64,000 nt of DNA from Hofstenia miamia (Eukaryota > Xenacoelomorpha > Acoela), in contig SCFE01000074.1 in NCBI GenBank assembly GCA_004352715.1, positions 1,301,852-1,365,851 on the forward strand. Direction: 5' to 3'. Position numbers and translations under genes: made by a program. The notes beneath the pieces are model-generated. The model worked only from the letters and a program-made list of their open reading frames with translations. It had not been told where the DNA came from and ran no database searches. Positions 21,915 through 34,743 of the stretch are shown here, one piece after another (position 1 is the first letter of the stretch; every line of letters starts with the position of its first letter).

Positions 21915-24900
21915 AATTTACGTTATCTGACTCGATGTTGCTAAATTTAGTTACTAAACGTCAAGCAGGGCGGTATCTTCGTTTGAACTAGTTTAAACAG
22001 CAGCGAACTAGTGCAGATTGCTGATATCAAACCGGATTAAGTTTCAAATCTTAAAAGAAAAGTGTCCGATAGCCTACTAAGATTACGCAATAAACGAAAC
22101 CTAATCGTACTTTCTAAATAACTGAAATTAGTTTACAATTCTGGTAAAATAAAATAATTTACATTTTCAACAATAAAATTTATAAGCACACACAACAGTA
22201 CATAATGACACCAAATTTTCTGACATACATGTAGATAGTTTTTTTAACTAAATTCATTAGGCTGCTCAGAGCTATAACGAGTTGCTGTTGTTCATCTTTA
22301 GCAAACATCAATAGATCATTAAGAAGATATATGGTTCATCTCGCAGCACCTTTTAAGTCATGAACAGGGTTTTAAGATTGTGATAAGAAATATTGCAACA
22401 AAGGAAGTTTTTTCGTGTTTTATACCCTAAGTCTAGAATCAAACAACTGAGTAAAAATTTCGCAAACACAAAAATAGTTTAGAATTTCAAAAACAACTCT
22501 GTCACACAGAGTAATTTAGTTTTTATATTTAGTTATTAGAAGTGCTTAAAAATATCTTTTCAGCTTGATTTTTGGCAAATTTTGCAATTATCATTGACAA
22601 GATCTTTTCTGTAATGTAAAATATGGGCCTTAATTAGCAAATCTGGTAGAACTAATCACTGCCGTCACCGGATTCCGAATTTATTGTATTGATTGTGGAG
22701 AAACATTATTTTGTACATTTAAAATACAAATACTTCAAAATTTGTTACTCGTGGAGTTTTGATGCAAGCGGCACATAACCATGTGCATTAAATAGCATGC
22801 ATTGACTAAGCATTTAGAATAATATACAATATTTACGCCCAACGAACATAACAGGGTCCTTAAGAAGGATGATTAGTGCGCCTTTTCACACAGAACAGCT
22901 CTTTTAAAGTAATGTAAAATAATGAAGTAAATTTATTGAGGAGTTTATTAAATGGGTGATGAAGACTAGTCTATGTGCTCTAATCGAAATGCAATATTTT
23001 AGAACGAATTTGTAATGCGCGTTCTTGATTTATTGGCTTTTGGTTTCTGAGAAAAATATATTTATACATCGTTATTCTTTAATAATCAAATTGTTTGTAT
23101 TTGGCAAAAAATAAATAAAATTAGAATTTTTTTCAAGAACCAGCCCCATTTTAAAAATTACGTCTTTAACTCAGGAATTTATGCAGGTTTTGTATTCATA
23201 ATATGAAAAAGTATTTGCAGAACAGATAAATGTACGGTATATTTGATGCAGTTAGATTGGCAACTAATGTAAGCATGTAGTCGCCCAACACAATTGCAGT
23301 CATGGGTGTCGATCATGGTATGGTACCAGGCAATTATTTAAGATATTATGGATACGAGGATGCCATATTGGTATGGCAGAAAACAAATTTATGGTCATTA
23401 TGAATGATAAACTTAAATATATGGAAATGATTGAAATCTGTAAATTTACTGTTACATATCAGAATTTATAGTTAGTTTCAGTAAAATTGTTAAACTTAGT
23501 GTCATACATCTTAATTTATAATAAAAAATTTATTTTAGAAATGTTTTGAAAAATTAACATTTTGAAAAGATAACAACTTTTGAAAATCTGCAAAAGTTTA
23601 GTAAGAAGTTTCAGTTGATTGTAAACAACTAATAAATATATGTTTCCTACTTGTAATAATGGATTGCAAACAAATCATAAACATTATTTTTTTCACATTT
23701 TTGATGTTTGCGTCTAAGAAAGCAAAAAAAAATAATTGTACAATTTGTTTTTGAATGTTTCAAAATCGTTCTGCAAACTAATGAATTGCTTGTGCCTTGT
23801 GATATCAGCACAATTTCATTTACACAAAAATCGTTATCTTCTTTTAATTAGTATACCGGTATATGTTGCATGATATTAAAAGGAACTCTATTAAATTGCT
23901 ATTTCCACATGTGTTCTATGTATATTTCACCATCACTCATCATATTTTACACAAATGGCCATAATGCATGAACGAACCCATGTTGATCAAAATGCAAATT
24001 TTATTAAAAAAATTGATTTTTTGCAAGTTTTTGCAAAGTAATTTAATAGATTTTTTATAAAACTTTGGTAAAATATTAATAAAACTTTGATAAATTTTAA
24101 TAGTATCAAATTTAATAATTACATAGAGAATTTAAATTTCTTAATATCAGTTCAAATGCACGATCTGAATAACAAATGTCTATTACGTGTTATAACACGA
24201 ATTCAATTGTGCAATGACCCAATATATAATATTTTGTCAAACAAGGAATTCTCTGACTATCTATACATTAGCAACAAGGTGAGATTTCTGCGAAAACAAA
24301 ATTTTCTTTAATAATTTGCACATATTGAAAGCATTTTTATTGTCATTATCAATTAACTATTTAATAACATTGCGTTTCTAATTAACAATACTGAGTAAAT
24401 AAAATTGATTTTAACTAAGAAATCATGAATAAATTATTCTTACAGCATATTAAGTGATATATATATATTATTATGAGAAAGGTGCTAATAAACGACCTTA
24501 TTGGCACTGAATTATATGAAAATTTGATATTATCTTTTATGTGCAAAAATATTTAATTTTTATAGCATTTGGCATTATCAAATTGAAAATAGTAGATTGA
24601 TAAAAAATTAATTTTTTATCAATTTTCTTTGGTAAATTTTCAATAAAACAGTTTATGAATTTAAAATGGAAATTTTATTAATTTTCATTAATTGAAAATC
24701 AATTTTTTTCAATAAGACTTGGCAATCTATAAAAATTCAGTAAATAATTAATAAAAAATTAATTTTCTTTAATTTTTTTAAATAAATTTTCATGTTTGAA
24801 TAACGCAAAATTTAAAATATGTCCATAATGGATGGCTCAAAATGTCCTACCATAAATGACAAATCTGCTTGCAGTGAGAGATTTATGCGACTTTAAGGAT

Positions 24901-25841
24901 ACATCGAATGTTTCTCACAGGTTTTTACACACTACATTATGACATACAGTAGTAGTGCTTTTAAAGTAGTATATTGCAGAATTTGGTCCAAAGATTTTTA
25001 GAGCATTTTGCGGGATATCAATTTTTCGAATTTTTTCTATTATTGTTTTGATATTTTAGTTGCCTAATAATTTCAAACAGTGTTTGACAAAGGTATACTA
25101 TTAGTTTTTGTTCACTTTGTTTACCTGTTGAATATTGTCAATGGGGCTAAAATGGGCCCTTTTGTATTTCAGTAGATATAAAGTTACTTATATTTTTGGG
25201 TTAAGCAAAACGAAGGCATTGCATCATCTATATAATTTCCGAAATGTTCATACACATGACAAAAGAACATTAACACTTGGTAAGGTAACATTCAAACAAC
25301 ATTTCTTAAATACTGTGCCAAAAAAATATATTCTTTTTCTCTTCTATCATACAGTATCATTTTATATAGGCATTCTACATTGTTGACAACACATAGAAAT
25401 GAACTCAAGTAATTACTTTATAAATTTGATATTAAATAATTACTGTTAGAAATATCATTGCGACCTTAAAGCAATGAGCACACTGCTTCTAGTGCAGTTT
25501 TTCAATCATTAATAAAAAACTTTGCGACATTATTCGAGTGCGATTTCGTGGGATAATGAATATTTATTTAATTTATGTAAAACAGCACAATAAGAAACTC
25601 AACACATGGACCATGCACTGCATTAAATTTCAAAAAACCATTCACAAACATAAGCTCTTTTACTTTAACGCCATAGTTCAATTTTTCGTTACTATTTATG
25701 CCAATCATCATTTGGTATAAAGAACACAATTTTATATGCAAAAGCTTTTATTTTGTAGGTCTAAGTAATGTAAATCGCGCATACGCGAAAAATCTAAATA
25801 AATTTCAATGAAAATTTTTTTTTATTTTAGTTAAAATTGCG

Positions 25842-25883
<42 letters not shown>

Positions 25884-25988
25884 AGTCAAAATGTTTGCTC
25901 TCCGTCGCTGTATTAATATATTTGCAGAATTGTTTTTTTAAATTTCATTATTCAAAAATATGTGATTAATTTTATTCTATGTTTAAAG
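21915..25988. other. Non-coding stretch in unit 2 with the candidate exon copy
   Basis: Matches 8,304-12,365. It includes the candidate exon (24,151-24,278), the 26-base palindrome (about 24,600-24,626) and a (TA)n tract at 25,847-25,879 that is longer than its unit 1 counterpart. Several homopolymer indels distinguish the units (for example near 23,727 and 23,955). Confidence 0.45.
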
Positions 25989-26221
25989 AATTGAATGCAA
26001 ATTTCTATTCGTTGTTTGGGCGGAAAAAGTTTTAAGTTACCACATCTCCAACTGATCGCGTTAAGCGTTTAAAGGAGAAAGTTCAGATTAAGCGAGGAAT
26101 TGAGATTGATTATCAAAGGCTTGTCTTCGCTGGCGTCGATTTGAAGAAGATCAAAGCCTTATTGATTGCAAAATTGTTCACGATGCAGAAGTGTACTTAC
26201 TCCTAAAATTAGTCGGTAGAG
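25989..26221 (+). pseudogene. Ubiquitin/NEDD8-like exon, more decayed copy (unit 2)
   Basis: Homologue of 12,366-12,599. The acceptor is changed (TTTTTACAG in unit 1, TGTTTAAAG here), a one-base deletion near 26,034 breaks the frame after KSF, and further substitutions occur at about 26,042 and 26,093. The later frameshift near VDL is shared by both copies. About seven differences fall in 130 bases, far more than elsewhere between the units. Confidence 0.65.
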
Positions 26222-26271
26222 GTAATTCTGATTATAAATTAAAAATCATCTACAATGATGAACTATATATA

Positions 26272-26605
26272 CCGTAAAACCTGTAATTGAAGGCCATGGC
26301 CTTTTATTTTTCAACCTCCTTGCTAGGATGGCGTTCTATTACCGGTGGCCTTCAATTAGAGGGTGGCCTTCTATTTTTCAACCATCAATTTTTGGTATTT
26401 TAGGGTCTATAAAAATTTTAATTTCATAACTACAACAAATCTTTCAAATAAGTTGTGTGCGCGTATCTCCATCTTTGAAAGAGAAAAGTGGATAGCTGTC
26501 TCAGACACAAACCTGAGCTGTCTATTTTCAACCTTCTCACTAGGGTGGCTTTCAATTACAGATGGCCTTCCATTATAGGTGGCCTTCAATTACAGGTTTT
26601 ACGGG
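26272..26605. mobile_element. 334-bp MITE with 24-bp terminal inverted repeats (unit 2)
   Basis: Same element as 12,650-12,983, with identical ends and length. Confidence 0.85.
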
Positions 26606-26826
26606 TAGTAGAACTACCCAATCTTGTGTAATTTTTGACCAATAATCTGAAATATATAATTTCCTAGATATATAAATCAAACAATTTCATTATGTCTGTT
26701 TAAAACAGTGCCACACCATGTTGACCAGCAGAGTTGGGTATACCACATAGTGATGTGTGGGTACTACCCACGGGTACCCAATTTTACACAATCATGCTCA
26801 CGGGTACGGGCGGGTGCCCAGGGTTA

Positions 26827-28293
26827 TTATTACCAGGTACGACTCATTTACCTTATTTTATAATTAAAAATTTTTTTCATGTATTTGGTGACTATTTATC
26901 ATTTGCATTTATTCAATGTATAGTTGAAAACGAATTTCCGGAGATAATGAAAAAGTTAGATATAACACCTTTGTATAAAATGGAGATCTCCTTATTGCTA
27001 AAAATTATAGGTGAATTTCAATAACGCATCCTTTTAGTAAGCTATTTGAAAGGTTACTGCACATTCAAATCAATCAATATCTTACATCTGAGAATATTTT
27101 ATCATCCAAACAATATGGTTTTCGCGCTAAACCTAGTACAAGTGATGCAATTATTTCAATTACTGAAAAAATATCCGCTAATAAATCTTAAAATAAATCC
27201 AGTTGCATAGCCTTCCTAGACTTAAGCAAAGCTTTTAATTCAATGAATTTTGAAATTTTATCGATTAAACTTAAAAATTATCGATTTCAACAAAATTCAA
27301 TTAATTTAATAATGAGTTTTTTAAAAAATTGAAAACAGCGTGTATTAATGACTAACATGAAATATGATTACATTAGAACCGATCGAGGAGTACCTCAAGG
27401 CACTGTACTAGGGCCCGTTCTATTTGCAATATATGTAAATGACATTATTAAACATGTAAACCATAGTGAAATTTATCAATTTGCTGATGACAAGTGTCTC
27501 ATAAATACAGATAATGATGCATTTAAGGCCACAAAAAATTTGATTGAAAATCTTTCTAGGTATTTCACATCCAATCAATTAGAAATTAATATTGAAAAAA
27601 CTCAATTCATTATATTCCCCCCCCAATGCTGTAAAAGAAATAANATACCTAGCTGCTTGTTTTATCTTACCCAAATTTACTCAAAATGAAAATACACATT
27701 ATCACATAACAATTGGAATTAATTAATACACCATTTTTTAAAAGTCATTCGTTATTATAGCTATGGTGTCATGATGCACACCATTTTGTAGACTAAGAAA
27801 ACTCATATAAACCTTCCCAACTTTCCTTATTTTCCTTCTCACGATAAGCGTTTAAGATTTCATTTACTTTCTTAAATTATTAAAAGTCATTTGACTGTCT
27901 ACATTTAAAGTGATTTTAAGGCTTAAGTAGTCTAACAAAGTTTTCAATGTGTGCACTGGAATACTATCAAGTGGTCCAGATGTACAAAATTTCAAGCAAT
28001 TCAAGCAGAAATGGTCTACAATAGACATTGACCATTTTCAACCCATTAGTAGTTTCNNNNNNNNNNNNNACTTAAAAGTAAATCCTCGATCACATAAGTT
28101 TATTTATAGCAGTATTTCCTATCCTAGTTTTCACCGAGCAGCCTTTAATATTTGGAATGATTTAGATAATGAGACTAGAGTAGAAAAAAATTACAAAAAT
28201 TTTAGAAAAAAATTAAAATGTGCATTTTTACATCGACAAAATACAATCGGAGACACAAACATGCTAAACACATTTACTGATATTTTACAATGA
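26827..28293 (+). pseudogene. CR1-like LINE reverse transcriptase relic (unit 2)
   Basis: Same relic as 13,205-14,628, with the same in-frame stops, the FADDK motif and the same 13-N gap (28,057-28,069). Where unit 1 has 21 N, this copy has one N (27,644) followed by 64 bases with no counterpart in unit 1. Those bases do not obviously continue the RT frame. Confidence 0.8.
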
Positions 28294-29438
28294 GCTTACC
28301 AAATACATAGGCACACACACACACACAAATTTATTATTATTATTATTATATATTTCATATTCAGTTTGTAGATTAATTGAAACTTTTTAGCAAATAGTAT
28401 CGCTTTGACTTTTATTGGGTACACTTTTCATTCCAGAATTTTGTAACCCGGCCTGTAACCCGCGTTCCACAATTTGACCCGACTCTCAACCCGCAAAAAG
28501 CTACTGCAAGTGCTGTCATAATTAATCCCACGGGGTTCTGCGTGTAAATCTTTGTAAATACTTGCTTACCAGCAATGAAATTCGCATCAACTAAATATAA
28601 ACTAAATCTACAAAAGTTATTTTAAAAATATATATTGATTAATTTATTTGTGAATTTTATAGTGGGAAACTCTTTTGTTAATTGTTGTTCAATGTTGAAA
28701 CATGTTAAATAAATGATTCTTTTCTTTATAAATTGCTATATAAACTAAAAAATTTTGAATTTTTATATTGAATCTGATGAAATAGAGTACAGAAGCACTA
28801 AACATTGCGTCACTATTCTAAGTAGAACTGATTAACCAAAAACTTAATTATTCCTTTCCCAGCTTCCAAAACTGGATGTGGCACTAGAGAACGAACACAC
28901 ATTTGACCTTTGCAGGTAATTAAATATTCACTAGGCTAAGGGCACATATAGTGGAACCGAAAACTATTTTTAACCGAAAAAACACATTTCTGCGAATTCG
29001 ACGCCGAAAACTGCAAAGTTTTTAACAATGTGCTTGATATTTTGAAAGAGACAAATGTGTGAGAATATTGTACTGAATAGTACATTGGTGCAGGTGTTCT
29101 TCTTAGTTATCCTGACAATCTTCTATAGGAAGATGGCAAATTTAAATAACATCTTGTTGTCGATTATTTTTGATGAGCTACTTTAAGAAATGTATCTTTT
29201 GGGAATGGTGCAAAATGAGAGAATTGCAAAAGGCTACTTTTTTAGCTGTTGCAAAAGTGATGATGGAAAGGCCACGTGGAAGTATCAATGTCGTTTGTAA
29301 CATAGGGCGGTGATTAACAAGATAGCTAGAAAATGGAGTTGTTACTGCAATTTCAAATGTTGATCAGGAACCTGTTCCTAGCGTTACTTGTTAGTCCAGT
29401 GATAACTTTGATTTATTAGAAATCAAGTACGTAGTTCG
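28294..29438. other. LINE tail and non-coding stretch (unit 2)
   Basis: Matches 14,629-15,770 with one extra ATT. No gene. Confidence 0.5.
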
Positions 29439-30327
29439 TTCAATAATGTCCCGCTCTAACTAAGAAAAAAATATAATAATTCAGAAAAACCAATTGCTTT
29501 TAAATGTGACAATATGTTTGTTTAAATGGATAGATTGAATTAATGTGATTGATTGAGTTATAAGTTTAATACGTACCCAATACATTTTGTCACGTATGGG
29601 TGTGGTGGAATACAGAAGTGAGATAAAACTTTATTCGCTTTTACAGAAGTCGTCTGATGAAATACTTAGTGAAATGACAAATTCATATGGCAATAAATGT
29701 TCTTCTAGATCCACAATATATCGTCGGATATCATTATTCGAACATGGTCATGAAAGTCTGCTTGAGGATTATTCCAATGTTTGAAAACTGAAATTTCAGA
29801 ATTAAAAATTCAAGAATGTGAGGCGATTATTCGAACTGAGGGACGGATTTAGTTAAGTGAAGTTACTTAATTACTTAAAGTGGTGGTATAGTTGGCACAA
29901 CATCATTGAGAAATTTTTCTCACAATTTGAACCAAAGTTTCTTTCTCCTGACATAAAGCAAATGTGCCTCAACTTCACATTGTCAAACTTGTAATTGTTG
30001 AATCAGAAGAAGGTCAAGACACCTATTGTATCATTATATTAACCTGAAACCAAACGTGAATAATCTGAATGGATGCATAAAGAAGAGAAACCTCTTCTGA
30101 GAGTGATATGTTGCACCTCGCATCGAAGAGTTTTTTGCACAGCATCCTGAACAATTTTTCGTTGATGCATTTCAATGGTTGATTATTCAATGATTACTGT
30201 CAATGGTTTTTACATTGAACAATAATTAATAGTGATTATTTGAAATAGTATTTGATGTAATCTAATAAAACCTGTTTTAGTTTATTGTGTTGCGTTTCTT
30301 TCTTAGTTAGTCTTAGGAATTATTGAC
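29439..30327 (+). pseudogene. Internally deleted mariner element (unit 2)
   Basis: Same remnant as 15,771-16,662, including the N-terminal helix-turn-helix ORF (29,587-29,781). It carries TACTTAAAGTGGT where unit 1 has the Nextera adapter, so this copy shows the authentic genomic sequence. Confidence 0.75.
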
Positions 30328-31050
30328 CGAATCAAATACCTTGTCACAGAATATTTATAATGGCATAGTCTAAAAATGTGCCGTAGAAAACCAGAAACAA
30401 ATCTCAAAATAGAGACTTATAGACGTCAGTAGGCCGCAAACTAATTAGATTTTCTAGATGTACAAATTTTGAAATTTATTAAAATCCTGAATTCTGCACT
30501 AGATGTAATGTCTATATATAATGATGTGTGTCGGGTACCCAATTATTCATAAGGAATATATAATATTCTATTTCAAAATTTCCTACATTTACACTAGTGG
30601 ATGCATAGATTTCCATTTGCTGAAATGCTACCAACCCCTAAATACCTATTGTATTGGAGAACAAATTGTTAAAGCTTGGTTGATTTGCATGTCCCACCAT
30701 GGAGTATATAATCTTTTGTTCAAATTTAGACAAATTGTTTTAATTGAAAAAATTTTGGCAATAAATAAACCAGAAAATTAATTTCGTCAGTATAAGTGTT
30801 TAAAAAATGCGTTAAGAGGGGATTATTCTGAACGGGCATTTCAATCCCAATCACTGGCAATGGTTGATGCAGTCACTTTCAAGTATATATGAAACTAACA
30901 GTGACATAAACATGAATTTAAGACAAGTGGATGCAACCGCAAGAAGGAATACATTTAAACAAGGCAAAAAATGGATTCAACAAAAAATAGAATTTCCAGC
31001 AGCACTAAATGCAGTTCAAGCAGTAAATTTGAATTTTCATGCAGTTCCAG

Positions 31051-31054
<4 letters not shown>
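30328..31054 (+). other. Unrecognised broken ORFs at the right end of unit 2
   Basis: Contains the copy of the coding-like fragment (frame starting about 30,828, ending at the (TA)n at 31,054) and, upstream, an 86-codon ORF (30,521-30,781) created by a 7-base difference from unit 1. No family recognised. Confidence 0.3.
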
Positions 31055-31093
<39 letters not shown>

Positions 31094-31706
31094 GATATGA
31101 ATATCGTTTAGTAAACTTTCGGTTTGCTTTTGAAATGTACCATATTTTTCAACTGTTAGTCAATGTGAGGTTAGTTTATATAATTGCAATTGTTGTGCTT
31201 TGTATGAAACTCTTGTTAATTAAATTGTCACTTGTTAATTGAAATATTTATCTGAATAATGAATATCTTATCTATTGTATTTATGTTGTATTCATCCACA
31301 GGTGTTTAGGAGGATTTAATGCAATGGCTTTCAAGGAATACATCTTCCCTTCTCGTTCCTGCCAGAAATGCTTTTGATTATGCATAATCAAGAAAATTTG
31401 TTTTATTTTGATCATAATTTCATATTTTTTTAAAACATTGAATACATACATTGAACTGTATGTTTATTGGAAACAGGGTTGCACTGTTTAAAACAAGTGT
31501 TTTAAACGAAGAAAAAAACATGTTTAAAACACCTTGTAGTAATATTGCAAGTCAAACTATTCTATACATTTGACTGGTTATTTACAATTAACAAACAGCT
31601 AAATTAACGAAAATATCATTATATAACACTTTGCTTTGCTAATAGCAGTTCACTCTATTACATTTACAAAAGAAAGTTGGGAGTGGGGAAATTGTAGAAT
31701 ATTTTA
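31055..31706. other. (TA)n tract then single-copy sequence right of the tandem units
   Basis: The (TA)n tract at 31,055-31,088 ends unit 2; after ACATAGATATGAATATCG the sequence is single copy. A short open stretch (31,302-31,377) follows an acceptor-like TTCATCCACAG and encodes CLGGFNAMAFKEYIFPSRSC before a stop. It could be a small terminal exon but has no recognisable similarity. Confidence 0.35.
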
Positions 31707-31952
31707 GTGGCTAAAATAGTTAGTAGCAGTAAACCAGACAAGATCATACTGTGTCATGTGCACAACACGCAGCCCTGTTTGAACGCATTTATGAACCCGC
31801 TATTGCAAAGAGGGCTCATCGATTCTAGACAAAAGCTGTGGAGCATGGGCATTAGTTTACTAATCCTTACGGCCAACGAGAAACATAGTTTCTTAGTCAG
31901 CCTTAATAAGGGCTGTATACGGTTAGGTGAGAAATATAGTTTTTATATTTAA
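31707..31952 (+). other. Unrecognised 81-codon ORF
   Basis: Encodes MAKIVSSSKPDKIILCHVHN and a further 61 residues ending EKYSFYI. No domain is recognised. Most of it (from 31,771) is repeated exactly at 32,775-32,953 because of the local duplication. Coding status uncertain. Confidence 0.25.
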
Positions 31953-32634
31953 GTTCATGTACCTAAATCATCTTTCTTATTGTAAGTCAAATTGGGCTTA
32001 GATTACAATTTGTATAAATTAGAAGTATTGTATAATTATATAAATATATTTTAATTTTTAATATTTACTAAAAAAAGTTTTAGGCGTTTTATAAACAGCT
32101 GAATATTTTGCATTTTAAAATTTTTTTCATAGTTTTGCAATCAATTTTTAGGAAATTTAGTTAGGGTCAGCTACATAAATATACTATCGCGGAATTTCAA
32201 TACATTTCCAGGGAATTTTATTTGCATAATATTTCTAAAGGAACAATGGTGATTTAAGATTAATTTACATGCTGCAGATTTTAAAATGCCAAGACAAAAA
32301 GATAGAATCTGGGTAACATTTACTGAAATTGTAGTAAATGTTGTGGCTGCAAAGTGTAAACTATACCGTAAAAATATAGTTTTTGTTTCACGTATGAATT
32401 GGCATAATGAGGTATGTCGGTAACGTCACATTCAAGAGATTGTCAAATACTTTTACAAACCAGGGGTCATCCTCAAGTGGACCAAATGATAGAATTTTGC
32501 AAAACGAACGAACCAATCAACAATGTCAGTTTTGACAAATAATCCAAGAAAACAGCAAATTAGGATCTCCAAGCTGAAAGGGTATATAAATGAAAATATA
32601 CATGAAAATATAAGATAATTATAAAATATTGTGG
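31771..32634. repeat. 864-bp segment duplicated exactly at 32,775-33,638 (copy 1)
   Basis: Starts AGCCCTGTTTGAACGC and ends AATATTGTGG. The second copy begins directly after a (TA)n tract and a single N, and ends directly at a 1,000-N gap. I noticed no mismatch. This pattern is typical of contig ends that overlap but were not merged. Confidence 0.9.
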
Positions 32635-32774
32635 CTTAAAATATGTATTCACTTTATAAAAGTTTAGTATGTTCTTGTTTAGGTGCATTATTGCAACAAA
32701 ATGTACTGCAATACAAAGAAAATATATGACACGTGTAGAATATAATTATTATATATATATATATATATATATAN
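32635..32774. repeat. Spacer ending in (TA)n and a single N
   Basis: About 115 bases of single-copy sequence, then a (TA)n tract (about 32,750-32,773) and one N at 32,774, which marks an assembly join. Confidence 0.8.
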
Positions 32775-33638
32775 AGCCCTGTTTGAACGCATTTATGAAC
32801 CCGCTATTGCAAAGAGGGCTCATCGATTCTAGACAAAAGCTGTGGAGCATGGGCATTAGTTTACTAATCCTTACGGCCAACGAGAAACATAGTTTCTTAG
32901 TCAGCCTTAATAAGGGCTGTATACGGTTAGGTGAGAAATATAGTTTTTATATTTAAGTTCATGTACCTAAATCATCTTTCTTATTGTAAGTCAAATTGGG
33001 CTTAGATTACAATTTGTATAAATTAGAAGTATTGTATAATTATATAAATATATTTTAATTTTTAATATTTACTAAAAAAAGTTTTAGGCGTTTTATAAAC
33101 AGCTGAATATTTTGCATTTTAAAATTTTTTTCATAGTTTTGCAATCAATTTTTAGGAAATTTAGTTAGGGTCAGCTACATAAATATACTATCGCGGAATT
33201 TCAATACATTTCCAGGGAATTTTATTTGCATAATATTTCTAAAGGAACAATGGTGATTTAAGATTAATTTACATGCTGCAGATTTTAAAATGCCAAGACA
33301 AAAAGATAGAATCTGGGTAACATTTACTGAAATTGTAGTAAATGTTGTGGCTGCAAAGTGTAAACTATACCGTAAAAATATAGTTTTTGTTTCACGTATG
33401 AATTGGCATAATGAGGTATGTCGGTAACGTCACATTCAAGAGATTGTCAAATACTTTTACAAACCAGGGGTCATCCTCAAGTGGACCAAATGATAGAATT
33501 TTGCAAAACGAACGAACCAATCAACAATGTCAGTTTTGACAAATAATCCAAGAAAACAGCAAATTAGGATCTCCAAGCTGAAAGGGTATATAAATGAAAA
33601 TATACATGAAAATATAAGATAATTATAAAATATTGTGG
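32775..33638. repeat. 864-bp segment, copy 2, abutting the gap
   Basis: Exact repeat of 31,771-32,634 at an offset of 1,004. It carries the truncated copy of the unrecognised ORF. Confidence 0.9.
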
Positions 33639-34638
33639 NNNNNNNNNNNNNNNNNNNNNNNNNNNNNNNNNNNNNNNNNNNNNNNNNNNNNNNNNNNNNN
33701 NNNNNNNNNNNNNNNNNNNNNNNNNNNNNNNNNNNNNNNNNNNNNNNNNNNNNNNNNNNNNNNNNNNNNNNNNNNNNNNNNNNNNNNNNNNNNNNNNNNN
33801 NNNNNNNNNNNNNNNNNNNNNNNNNNNNNNNNNNNNNNNNNNNNNNNNNNNNNNNNNNNNNNNNNNNNNNNNNNNNNNNNNNNNNNNNNNNNNNNNNNNN
33901 NNNNNNNNNNNNNNNNNNNNNNNNNNNNNNNNNNNNNNNNNNNNNNNNNNNNNNNNNNNNNNNNNNNNNNNNNNNNNNNNNNNNNNNNNNNNNNNNNNNN
34001 NNNNNNNNNNNNNNNNNNNNNNNNNNNNNNNNNNNNNNNNNNNNNNNNNNNNNNNNNNNNNNNNNNNNNNNNNNNNNNNNNNNNNNNNNNNNNNNNNNNN
34101 NNNNNNNNNNNNNNNNNNNNNNNNNNNNNNNNNNNNNNNNNNNNNNNNNNNNNNNNNNNNNNNNNNNNNNNNNNNNNNNNNNNNNNNNNNNNNNNNNNNN
34201 NNNNNNNNNNNNNNNNNNNNNNNNNNNNNNNNNNNNNNNNNNNNNNNNNNNNNNNNNNNNNNNNNNNNNNNNNNNNNNNNNNNNNNNNNNNNNNNNNNNN
34301 NNNNNNNNNNNNNNNNNNNNNNNNNNNNNNNNNNNNNNNNNNNNNNNNNNNNNNNNNNNNNNNNNNNNNNNNNNNNNNNNNNNNNNNNNNNNNNNNNNNN
34401 NNNNNNNNNNNNNNNNNNNNNNNNNNNNNNNNNNNNNNNNNNNNNNNNNNNNNNNNNNNNNNNNNNNNNNNNNNNNNNNNNNNNNNNNNNNNNNNNNNNN
34501 NNNNNNNNNNNNNNNNNNNNNNNNNNNNNNNNNNNNNNNNNNNNNNNNNNNNNNNNNNNNNNNNNNNNNNNNNNNNNNNNNNNNNNNNNNNNNNNNNNNN
34601 NNNNNNNNNNNNNNNNNNNNNNNNNNNNNNNNNNNNNN
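33639..34638. other. Assembly gap, exactly 1,000 N
   Basis: A round-number run of N: a gap of unknown true length. Frames called across it are meaningless. Confidence 0.99.
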
Positions 34639-34671
<33 letters not shown>

Positions 34672-34743
34672 AAATTATAATTTATTTATAAAAAAGTAAA
34701 AAAAACTTCACAAAATACATAAGATGTTGGAGGATAATAGTTA
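34639..34743. repeat. (TA)n(TG)n microsatellite beside the gap
   Basis: (TA)n then (TG)n at about 34,639-34,672, followed by A/T-rich sequence. The gap probably reflects an unassembled microsatellite. Confidence 0.85.

Larger units (their letters stand above)
17421..31054. repeat. Tandem unit 2 of the ~13.6-kb direct duplication
   Basis: Same content and order as 3,810-17,385. Differences include a 64-base segment (after a single N at 27,644) where unit 1 has a 21-N gap, absence of the Nextera adapter, one extra ATT, longer (TA)n tracts and a cluster of substitutions at the ubiquitin-like exon. Boundaries again lie in (TA)n. Confidence 0.9.

Noticed and set aside
33633-34699. Two ORFs of about 350 codons
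   Set aside because: They consist of the 1,000-N gap with a few microsatellite codons.
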